Shown: in pieces, positions 1 to 4,855 of the stretch | Layout: every line of letters begins with the position of its first letter | How positions within the stretch are numbered: the stretch's first letter is position 1 | NCBI GenBank assembly: GCA_025352765.1 | Contig: JANXSI010000147.1 | Coordinates: 1-5,407, forward strand | Source of the DNA: Devosia sp. | GTDB taxonomy: Bacteria; Pseudomonadota; Alphaproteobacteria; Rhizobiales; Devosiaceae | Direction: 5' to 3' | Length of the DNA stretch: 5,407 nucleotides | The notes under the pieces: generated by a model | What the model saw: only the letters and a program-made list of their open reading frames with translations | Told to the model about the DNA's origin: nothing | The model's database searches: none | Made by a program: the position numbers and the translations under genes

Positions 1-659
1 ACCAGCATGAAGCCGACAAAGGCCGCGAGCTTGACCACGGTGAGGCCGAGGATCGCCCAGAGGTTGAGGTGGAGGCCGCTCAGGCGCTCGATGACGTTGA
101 TGAAGGGATCGTGGAGTTCGACCGTCGCCGCGCCCGTGAGCCCGGCGAGCGCCGGGATCAGCACGAGGGCGAGGACCATGGCGATGTCCTCGACGATCAG
201 CCAGCCCACGGCGATGCGGCCGCGCTCGCTTTCGACGATGTGACGGTCCTGCAGCGCCTTGAGCAGCACCACGGTCGAGGCGACCGAAAGCGCGAGGCCG
301 AAGATCAGCCCTGCCAGCAGCGTCCAGCCCATCAAGAGCCCGAGACCGAGGCCCATGGCGGTGGCCCCGGCGATCTGCACCAGCGCGCCCGGAATGGCGA
401 TAGCGCGAACCGAGAGCAGATCCTTGAGGGAAAAATGCAGCCCGACGCCGAACATCAGCAGAATGACGCCGATTTCGCTGAGCTCGCCCGCCAGTTCCGC
501 ATTGGCGACAAAGCCCGGGGTGAACGGGCCGACGAACACGCCGGCGACCAGATAGCCGACGAGGGGCGGCATCTTGAACCGGTTGGCTATCGCCCCGAAG
601 ATGAATGCCAGCACCAGACCCGCCACGATCGTCGAGATCAGAGGTGTGTCATGCGGCAT
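1..659 (-). CDS. ybaL: Kef-type cation:proton antiporter, YbaL-like (N-terminal part, 3' end beyond window)
   Basis: This is an inner-membrane monovalent cation/proton antiporter of the CPA2 (KefB/KefC) family. The start is visible and 219 codons follow before the window edge. The whole stretch is hydrophobic and contains several membrane segments. It follows remembered E. coli YbaL almost residue for residue: TPLISTIV near the start, GPFTPGFVA (44-52), LLMFGVGLHFSLKDL (67-81), ASTVVLL (127-133) and GWLIVED (152-158). The acidic pair E157-D158 corresponds to the conserved Q/E-D of the exchanger core. The segment around 175-200 looks longer than in E. coli. Family members usually have about 550-600 residues, ending in a TrkA-N nucleotide-binding domain, so more than half is missing here. 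The ATG at 659 is chosen because AGGAG lies 8 nt upstream and because YbaL begins at the same point. An in-frame ATG at 713 would add 18 polar residues but has no ribosome site. The physiological ion is not shown by the sequence. The gene is probably not part of the polyamine operon, since about 680 bp separate it from patD. Confidence 0.93.
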   Translation of the reverse strand, partial: MPHDTPLISTIVAGLVLAFIFGAIANRFKMPPLVGYLVAGVFVGPFTPGFVANAELAGELSEIGVILLMFGVGLHFSLKDLLSVRAIAIPGALVQIAGATAMGLGLGLLMGWTLLAGLIFGLALSVASTVVLLKALQDRHIVESERGRIAVGWLIVEDIAMVLALVLIPALAGLTGAATVELHDPFINVIERLSGLHLNLWAILGLTVVKLAAFVGFML

Positions 660-667
660 GCGGTGTG

Positions 668-672
668 CTCCT
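668..672 (-). promoter_or_regulatory. Ribosome binding site of ybaL
   Basis: The minus strand reads AGGAG, then 8 nt, then the ATG at 659. This is a near-ideal Shine-Dalgarno match and spacing. It decides between the start at 659 and the in-frame upstream ATG at 713, which has no comparable site. Confidence 0.8.
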
Positions 673-818
673 GGGATGAACCTGTTTTTGGTTGTGGTGG
701 CGCAAGCCAACATGGGGGCGTTCGGCCCGCCGCACAACCGCACGATGCGTCGAAAATGCAGCGAAAAGATGGGACGAGCGGAGGCACCGGACAGTCTGGC
801 GACTTCCGGGTTTGCCAT

Positions 819-841
819 CGCGGCCCATAGGGGGGGCCGCG
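819..841 (-). repeat. GC-rich 8-bp hairpin upstream of ybaL
   Basis: The arms CGCGGCCC (819-826) and GGGCCGCG (834-841) are perfectly complementary, with a 7-nt loop that is C-rich on the minus strand. It lies about 160 nt upstream of the ybaL start. No run of T follows it on either strand, so it is not a standard intrinsic terminator. Its outer arm (837-841) also belongs to the larger nested inverted repeat at 837-908, so the two foldings compete. Confidence 0.5.
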
Positions 842-908
842 AACGGAGAGCGCTGGGCGCCTCCGAACTGTTGGGTGTTTTGGTGAGACACCCAGCGCTC
901 CTCCGCGG
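837..908 (-). other. Nested inverted repeat, possible structured leader RNA of ybaL
   Basis: On the minus strand, the sequence 900-885 pairs with 863-848 over 16 consecutive positions if two G-U pairs are allowed, leaving a 21-nt loop. A weaker extension of the stem (CCGCG with CGCGG plus bulged pairs) reaches 908 and 837. Within it, TGGGTGT (894-888) can instead pair perfectly over 7 bp with ACACCCA (878-872) in the loop. The two foldings exclude each other. The G-U pairs form only in minus-strand RNA; the plus-strand RNA would have C-A mismatches. That fits a function as RNA transcribed towards ybaL. I do not recognise it as any known riboswitch or alphaproteobacterial RNA family. It could equally be a dispersed palindromic repeat. 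Confidence 0.45.
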
Positions 909-995
909 TGGCTGTAAGGTCCAACGGCCCGGGGAGCGCGCGTTTCCGCCCAGTTCCCAAGCCGCGCCACGAGAGGTGCGACCACCCCTCCACCA

Positions 996-1045
996 CCGCT
1001 GCCATCGGCGCCTCGTCAGCGCCTCGCGGGAGATGACGGCAGCGG
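996..1045. repeat. Inverted repeat with 8-bp arms
   Basis: CCGCTGCC (996-1003) and GGCAGCGG (1038-1045) are perfect reverse complements around a 34-nt interior. The pairing can continue with ATC/GAT after a 3-nt bulge. The interior holds two copies of GCGCCTCG (1008-1015 and 1019-1026). No function is evident, and an arm this short in GC-rich DNA could be chance. Confidence 0.3.
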
Positions 1046-1161
1046 GGGCATTATGCGCTTGGTGGGAAGGGCGTCGATAAGTTGGTGGGGATTTCGCGGA
1101 AGGGATTGGGGCGGTTGCGGAAATCCCGATGAACGGATGTCACTTAGGCTTGAGCCGGAAT

Positions 1162-1187
1162 CCCTTCTCCCCTTGAGGGAGAAGGGG
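1162..1187. repeat. Palindromic intergenic repeat, family 1 core
   Basis: The perfect 10-bp arms CCCTTCTCCC (1162-1171) and GGGAGAAGGG (1177-1186) enclose the loop CTTGA. Over 23 bases (1163-1185) it differs at only one loop base from the copy at 2816-2838 on the other side of patD. The sequence beyond the core does not match that copy, so this looks like a partial element. It is about 155 nt downstream of the patD stop. No T-tract follows on the minus strand, which argues against a canonical terminator. Confidence 0.65.
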
Positions 1188-1217
1188 ACCCCGTGCCCCT
1201 CGGGTAGCGACCGGGCT

Positions 1218-1262
1218 CCTCGCCCCCCACCCTTGATCCCTCCTCGCATGGGGGAGGGAGAC
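1218..1262 (+). repeat. Palindromic intergenic repeat, family 2 copy
   Basis: This copy contains CCCCCACCCT, a 7-bp hairpin (TCCCTCC at 1237-1243, GGAGGGA at 1253-1259) and a trailing GACGAC. Read on the plus strand, it aligns with the minus strand of 3046-3088, and the shared blocks are the CCCCACCCT lead, ATCCCTCC and GGGGGAGGGA. The loop has changed while both arms are kept, which suggests that the fold is maintained or that the element spreads as a hairpin. It lies about 80 nt downstream of the patD stop. Confidence 0.55.
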
Positions 1263-1341
1263 GACTGCGACATCAGGGCCCTCACTCCCATTTCTCCGCC
1301 TCCCGGAGAGGAGGAGTCCCGACTGCCCGTCTCGTCGCCCC

Positions 1342-2769
1342 CTACCCGTGGTTGATCATGATATGCCGCACCGCCGTGTAGTCCTCGAGCGCGTACATAC
1401 TCATGTCCTTGCCGTAGCCCGACTGCTTCAGCCCGCCATGCGGCATCTCGTTGACCAGCATGAAATGGGTGTTAACCCAGGTGCAGCCGTACTGCAGCCG
1501 CGCCGCGGTCTGCATCGCCTTGTCTATGTCCTTGGTCCATACCGACGAGGCGAGGCCGTAATCGCTGTCGTTGGCCCAGGCGATGGCGTCCTCGGGGTCG
1601 GTGAAGCGGGTGACCGACACGACCGGGCCGAACACTTCCTTGCGGACGATCTCGTCAGATTGCAGCGCCCCGGCGATCACCGTCGGCTCGAAGTAGAAGC
1701 CGCCCTGCCCCGCCGTGTGCCCACCGGTCGCGATCTCGATATGCGGCAGCGCCGCGGCGCGATCGACGAAGTCGCGCACCCGGTCGCGCTGCCGCGCCGA
1801 GATCAGCGGCCCGATCTCGTTGCTGCTGTCGTCCGCCTGGTTGTACTTCAGCGTCGAGACCGCCGAACTCAACTCCGCCACAAGCTTGTCGTGGATCTTC
1901 GGGCCGGCATAGATGCGGCACGCCGCGGTGCAGTCCTGCCCGGCATTGTAATAGCCGAAGGCACGCAGGCCCGCGACCACGGCCTCGAGGTCGGCGTCGT
2001 CATAGACGATCACCGGCGCCTTGCCGCCCAGTTCGAGATGCGTCCGCTTGATCGATTTCGATGCCGCCTCCAGCACCTTGCGGCCGGTGCCGATGTCGCC
2101 GGTGATCGAGATCATGTTGACCTTGGGGTGATTGATCAGCGCGCTGCCGACGCTCGCCCCCTTGCCGAGGATGACGTTGACGACGCCCTCGGGCAGGATC
2201 TCGGCCATCAGTTTGGCGAGCTTCAGCGCCGTCAACGGCGTCTGCTCGGAGGGCTTGAACACCACGGTGTTGCCCCCGGCCAGCGCCGGCGCGAGCTTCC
2301 ACGCCATCATCATCAGCGGATAATTCCACGGCGCGATCGAGGCGACGATGCCGATCGGGTCACGGCGCACGAACGAGGTGTGGCCGGGGAGATATTCCCC
2401 CGCGATCGCGCCCGTCATGGTGCGCACCGCGCCGGCAAAGAACCGCCAGCAATCGACGATGGCGGGGATTTCGTCGTTGAGCACGGCATTGATCGGCTTG
2501 CCGCAGTTGAGCGCCTCGAGCGCCGCAAACCCGGCGGCGTCGGCCTCAATGGCGGCTGCGATCTTCAAGAGATATCCCGAGCGCTGCGCCGGCGTGGTGC
2601 GGGCCCAGCTCTTGAACGCCGATTCAGCGGCATTCACCGCCGCATCGATCTGGGCGGCAGACGCCTCCGGTACGGCTTCGATGAGCGATCCGGTGCGCGG
2701 GTTCAGCACCTGCTCAGGTGCTTCGGTGCCGGCCTCGAGGCGCGAGCCGATCAGCATTTTAGTGTCCAT
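1342..2769 (-). CDS. patD: Gamma-aminobutyraldehyde dehydrogenase (aldehyde dehydrogenase family), PatD/YdcW-like
   Basis: This NAD-dependent cytoplasmic enzyme oxidises 4-aminobutanal (from putrescine transamination or oxidation) to 4-aminobutyrate. It has 475 residues, against 474 for E. coli PatD, and is collinear with it. The ALDH landmarks are all present: PWN with Asn148, KPSE with Lys172, the ITGD turn at 222-225, general base Glu246 in LELGGK, nucleophile Cys280 in AGQDCTAACR, and KEVFGP with Glu378. PatD-like blocks include NCGKPINAVLNDEIPAIVD, LQYGCTWVNTHFML and YGKDMSMYALEDYTAVRH. The Asp225 position is Ser in E. coli PatD and many other ALDHs. The ATG at 2769 is supported by GGGAG with a 7-nt spacer and by homology. 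Downstream of ydcV and on the same strand, it likely works on the product of the imported polyamine. It is separated from ydcV by 336 bp of repeats, so its own expression level may be set separately. A betaine-aldehyde or other omega-aminoaldehyde substrate cannot be excluded. Confidence 0.93.
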   Translation of the reverse strand: MDTKMLIGSRLEAGTEAPEQVLNPRTGSLIEAVPEASAAQIDAAVNAAESAFKSWARTTPAQRSGYLLKIAAAIEADAAGFAALEALNCGKPINAVLNDEIPAIVDCWRFFAGAVRTMTGAIAGEYLPGHTSFVRRDPIGIVASIAPWNYPLMMMAWKLAPALAGGNTVVFKPSEQTPLTALKLAKLMAEILPEGVVNVILGKGASVGSALINHPKVNMISITGDIGTGRKVLEAASKSIKRTHLELGGKAPVIVYDDADLEAVVAGLRAFGYYNAGQDCTAACRIYAGPKIHDKLVAELSSAVSTLKYNQADDSSNEIGPLISARQRDRVRDFVDRAAALPHIEIATGGHTAGQGGFYFEPTVIAGALQSDEIVRKEVFGPVVSVTRFTDPEDAIAWANDSDYGLASSVWTKDIDKAMQTAARLQYGCTWVNTHFMLVNEMPHGGLKQSGYGKDMSMYALEDYTAVRHIMINHG

Positions 2770-2776
2770 TTAGTCA

Positions 2777-2781
2777 CTCCC
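2777..2781 (-). promoter_or_regulatory. Ribosome binding site of patD
   Basis: The minus strand reads GGGAG, a 7-nt spacer, then the ATG at 2769. A strong private ribosome site fits a gene that is not translationally coupled to ydcV. Confidence 0.75.
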
Positions 2782-2815
2782 AGGATTGGACCGGCCCAGG
2801 GCCAGCAGTCGGGTT

Positions 2816-2876
2816 CCTTCTCCCCTTGCGGGAGAAGGTGGATCGCGCGCAGCGCGAGACGGATGAGGGGTAGGCC
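2816..2876 (+). repeat. Palindromic intergenic repeat, family 1, left copy
   Basis: It begins with a 9-bp hairpin (CCTTCTCCC at 2816-2824, GGGAGAAGG at 2830-2838), continues through a GCGCGCAGCGCG middle, and ends with CGGATGAGGGGTAGG. The inverted copy at 2894-2945 shares both ends but has a different, shorter middle. The layout resembles rhizobial intergenic mosaic elements (RIME-like). That family name is from memory and is not proven here. Confidence 0.75.
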
Positions 2877-2893
2877 AGAAGCTCGTGTCCGTC

Positions 2894-2945
2894 GGCCCTA
2901 CCCCTCATCCGCCCTTCGGGCACCCTCTCCCACAAGGGGAGAAGG
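2894..2945 (-). repeat. Palindromic intergenic repeat, family 1, right (inverted) copy
   Basis: On the minus strand it reads CCTTCTCCCCTTG, GGGAGAGGGTG, a short CCCGAAGGG palindrome, and CGGATGAGGGGTAGG, matching the left copy at both ends. It faces the left copy across 17 bp (2877-2893). The pair can therefore fold into one long stem, or each copy can fold alone (CCCTCTCCC 2923-2931 with GGGAGAAGG 2937-2945, one mismatch). Confidence 0.75.
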
Positions 2946-2976
2946 CGATCGGGCCGAGACGGCCGTGGAAGAAAGA

Positions 2977-3020
2977 GACCCCCACCCCTGCCCCTCCCCT
3001 CAAGGGGGAGGGGTGCCCGA
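2977..3020 (+). repeat. Palindromic intergenic repeat, family 2, left copy
   Basis: After GACCCCCACCC comes a perfect 9-bp hairpin: CCCCTCCCC (2991-2999), loop TCAAG, GGGGAGGGG (3005-3013). A 21-base core (2992-3012) is identical to the minus strand of 3052-3072. It is related in arms and lead sequence to the copy downstream of patD at 1218-1262. Confidence 0.72.
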
Positions 3021-3045
3021 CTGCAGCACCGTGATGGAGGTTCTA

Positions 3046-3088
3046 TCGCCTCCCTCCCCCTTGAGGGGAGGGATTGAGGGTGGGGGTC
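3046..3088 (-). repeat. Palindromic intergenic repeat, family 2, right (inverted) copy
   Basis: The hairpin arms TCCCTCCCC (3051-3059) and GGGGAGGGA (3065-3073) enclose the loop CTTGA. The element ends with the GACCCCCACCC motif in reverse orientation, 17 bp after the ydcV stop. It is the first structure met by RNA polymerase after ydcV. No U-tract follows it, so it may protect or trim the 3' end of the ydcTUV message rather than terminate it. Confidence 0.72.
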
Positions 3089-3105
3089 GGAGGCGAGCAC
3101 AGCTC

Positions 3106-3921
3106 TCACTTCCCCATCCCCGAAACATTGTCGCCGTCGCGCGTCAGATAGTACGCCGCAAGGATCGGCAGGAACGTCACCAGTACCACGATCATCGCCA
3201 CCACGTTGGTGACCGGGCGCTGGCGCGGGCGGATCAGCTCTTCGAGCATCCACAGCGGCAGCGTCTGCTGCTGGCCGGCGGTGAAGGTGGTGACGATCAC
3301 TTCGTCGAAGCTCAGCGCAAAGGCCAGCATGCCGCCGGCCAAGAGCGCCGTGCCGATATTGGGCAGGATGACGTGGCGGAAGGTCTGGAACTTGTCGGCG
3401 CCGAGGTCCATCGAGGCCTCGATCAGCGATCCGGAGGTGCGGCGGAAGCGGGCCACGGCGTTGTTGTAGACCACAACGATGCAGAACGTCGCGTGGCCCA
3501 GAACGATGGTCCAGAAATTGGGCGAGATGTCGGCCAGCGAAAACGCCGAGCGGAGCGCGATGCCGGTGATGATCCCGGGTAGCGCGATGGGCAGGATAAC
3601 GAGGAGCGAGATGGTTTCGCGCCCGAAGAACTTGCTGCCCGACACCGCCGCGGCGCAGAGCGTGCCGAGGATCAGCGCCACAAGTGTCGAGACCGCCGCC
3701 ACCTGCACCGAGAGCGTCAGCGCCGCCCAGATGTCGGTGCGGCCCCACGCCACCGCGAACCATTTGAGCGTCAGCCCCGGCGGCGGCCAGGCAAAGGTCT
3801 TTTCCTCGGAATTGAAGGCGTAGACGAAGATCAGGAGCAGCGGCAGCAGCAGGAAGGCAAGCCCGAGGCCGGCGGCGAGCTTCAAGGGCCACGAGGCGCG
3901 CGGTCCAGCATCAGAGCGCAT
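3106..3921 (-). CDS. ydcV: Polyamine-type ABC transporter permease 2, YdcV/PotC-PotI-like
   Basis: This is the second inner-membrane subunit of a type I ABC importer (binding-protein-dependent transport family), 271 residues long and of the usual size for PotC/YdcV. It has about six membrane segments (near 14-36, 67-93, 103-125, 135-156, 189-212 and 238-258). The EAA loop that docks on the ATPase is EASMDLGADKFQTFRHVILP (168-187). The blocks GHATFCIVVVYNN, RFRRTSGSLIEASMDLGA, SFDEVIVTTFTAG and the final TRDGDN follow remembered E. coli YdcV closely. The start at 3921 is chosen by homology. It overlaps the end of ydcU by 11 bp and has a purine-rich GGAAAGTGGGGG stretch upstream. The same frame is open further upstream, to 4062, but those residues are a shadow of ydcU. 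The expected substrate is putrescine or a related polyamine, inferred from the family and from the downstream patD. Confidence 0.93.
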   Translation of the reverse strand: MRSDAGPRASWPLKLAAGLGLAFLLLPLLLIFVYAFNSEEKTFAWPPPGLTLKWFAVAWGRTDIWAALTLSVQVAAVSTLVALILGTLCAAAVSGSKFFGRETISLLVILPIALPGIITGIALRSAFSLADISPNFWTIVLGHATFCIVVVYNNAVARFRRTSGSLIEASMDLGADKFQTFRHVILPNIGTALLAGGMLAFALSFDEVIVTTFTAGQQQTLPLWMLEELIRPRQRPVTNVVAMIVVLVTFLPILAAYYLTRDGDNVSGMGK

Positions 3922-4855
3922 CGAACGCCCCCACTTTCCGCGCGCCCCAGAGATAGATCCCCATGATGACGATCGGCACCACGGTGAAGGCGGCGGCCAG
4001 CGGGATGTTTCCGGCCGTGCCCTGCTGCGTGTAGACCACCTGCCCGATGAACAGCCGCCCATTGCCGACGATCTGCGGCACGATGAAATCGCCCAGCGTC
4101 AGCGAGAAGGTGAAGATCGAGCCCGCGACGATCCCCGGCAGCGTCAGCGGCAGGATGACATGGCGGAAGGTCTTGAGCGGCGCAGCGCCGAGATCGGCCG
4201 AGGCATCGATCAGGTTGGGCGGCACGCGCTCGACCGCCGCCTGGATCGGCAGGATCATGTAGGGCAGCCAGATATAGACAAAGACGATGAAGGTGCCGAT
4301 GAACGAAAAGCTCAGCGAATTGCCGCCGATCACCGGGATCGAGAGTACGGCGTCGAGCACCGGCGTCAGATGCAGTTGCGCGAACACCCAGTTGAGGATG
4401 CCCTCCTTGGCCAGGATCAGCTTCCACGCATAGACCTTCACCAGATAGCTCGACCACAGCGGCAGCATGATCGCGAGGTAGAACAGCGCTTTCCAGCGCC
4501 CCTTGACGTAGCGTGCGGCCACATAGGCGATCGGGAACGCCACGACCACCGAGGCGAGCGTCACCGCCGTGGCCATCAGCACCGTGCGGATGATGACATC
4601 GGCGTTCTGCGGCTTGAACAGCTCGGCATAGGTCGCGAGCGTGAACTCGCGCACCACCAGTCCGGAGAAATCGTCGATGTGGAAAAAGCTCTGCAGCAGC
4701 AGCGCGAACAGCGAGCCGAGATAGATGATCCCGAGCCACAGCACCGCCGGCAGGAGGAGCAGCAGCACCAGAAGCTTCGGCCGGCGCCAGAACACGTCCG
4801 ACAGCGCCCCGAGTGGGCCGCCGCGTCCACGCAGGATGGCGCCCTCGACGCTCAT
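3911..4855 (-). CDS. ydcU: Polyamine-type ABC transporter permease 1, YdcU/PotB-PotH-like
   Basis: This is the first inner-membrane subunit of the importer, 314 residues. It has a short cytoplasmic N-terminus and about six membrane segments (near 27-55, 88-114, 122-147, 182-205, 234-258 and 284-304). The EAA coupling loop is DASADLGAAPLKTFRHVILP (217-236). Signature stretches shared with remembered E. coli YdcU are MLPLWSSYLVKVYAWKLILAK, YIWLPYMILPIQAA, FTFSLTLGDFIVPQIVG, VYTQQGTAGNIPLAAAFT and the C-terminus GAFDAL. It should heterodimerise with the YdcV-like protein. The start at 4855 forms an ATGA overlap with the stop of the ATPase gene, and GGAG stands 5 nt upstream. Both overlaps point to translational coupling and balanced subunit supply within one operon. 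Confidence 0.94.
   Translation of the reverse strand: MSVEGAILRGRGGPLGALSDVFWRRPKLLVLLLLLPAVLWLGIIYLGSLFALLLQSFFHIDDFSGLVVREFTLATYAELFKPQNADVIIRTVLMATAVTLASVVVAFPIAYVAARYVKGRWKALFYLAIMLPLWSSYLVKVYAWKLILAKEGILNWVFAQLHLTPVLDAVLSIPVIGGNSLSFSFIGTFIVFVYIWLPYMILPIQAAVERVPPNLIDASADLGAAPLKTFRHVILPLTLPGIVAGSIFTFSLTLGDFIVPQIVGNGRLFIGQVVYTQQGTAGNIPLAAAFTVVPIVIMGIYLWGARKVGAFDAL

Larger units (their letters stand above)
660..1341. other. Long intergenic region between patD and ybaL, no supported gene
   Basis: These 682 bp lie between the stop of patD and the start of ybaL, both on the minus strand. Open frames exist on both strands. Their translations are rich in Arg, Pro, Ser and Trp, lack hydrophobic periodicity or known motifs, and overlap one another, so I reject them. 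The part next to patD (about 1160-1310) holds palindromic repeats related to those in the ydcV-patD gap, plus a small 6-bp hairpin (1293-1309). The middle (about 909-1160) has only an 8-bp inverted repeat (996-1045), a 7-bp one (1088-1094 with 1121-1127) and a short direct repeat (1008-1015 and 1019-1026). The part nearer ybaL (819-908) holds stronger inverted repeats. The ybaL promoter must lie here if the gene is transcribed alone. I could not pick out a convincing -35/-10 pair. Confidence 0.7.
2770..3105. other. Repeat-filled gap between ydcV and patD
   Basis: These 336 bp have no credible gene. Four palindromic elements fill about 2816-3088: two of family 1 in inverted orientation, then two of family 2 in inverted orientation. 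Only about 46 bp next to patD and 17 bp next to ydcV lie outside them. The short repeat-free stretch before patD has its ribosome site but no promoter that I can recognise. The rest of the operon is packed with overlapping genes, so this gap was probably enlarged by insertion of repeats. The hairpins would form in the transcript that reads through from ydcV into patD. Confidence 0.75.

Noticed and set aside
660..713. ybaL start at the upstream in-frame ATG (713)
   Set aside because: There is no Shine-Dalgarno site before it. The added 18 residues are polar and absent from YbaL, and AGGAG is ideally placed for the ATG at 659.
69..830. Plus-strand open frame of 253 codons
   Set aside because: It is antisense to the convincing ybaL coding sequence. 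The product is low-complexity, rich in Asp, Glu, Arg, His and Gln, with no recognisable motif.
638..1005. Two overlapping minus-strand open frames (638-985 and 649-1005) in the intergenic region
   Set aside because: They overlap the ybaL start and its ribosome site, run through the inverted repeats, and encode Pro/Arg/Trp-rich sequence without structure. They are more likely chance frames in GC-rich DNA.
1162..1187. Intrinsic terminator for patD
   Set aside because: The hairpin is strong but lacks a following U-tract on the minus strand, and the same core occurs upstream of patD as a repeat.
1053..1355. Plus-strand 100-codon frame and minus-strand 91-codon frame (1016-1291)
   Set aside because: Both consist largely of translated palindromic repeats, which leave Gly/Arg/Pro-rich text, and no ribosome site was evident.
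3046..3088. Intrinsic terminator for ydcV
   Set aside because: The stem is stable but no run of T follows. It is better explained as one half of a repeat pair.
2816..3088. CRISPR array
   Set aside because: The repeats are palindromic, belong to two families and alternate in orientation. There are no regular spacers or cas genes.
1348..3582. Very long plus-strand open frame (744 codons)
   Set aside because: It runs antisense to patD and part of ydcV and through the palindromic repeats. Its translation is Arg/Asp/His-rich with no domain, as expected from the complement of GC-rich genes.
3882..4739. Minus-strand 285-codon frame across ydcU
   Set aside because: It lies in a different frame from the clear permease and is Arg/Ala/His-rich without membrane segments, so it is a shadow of ydcU.
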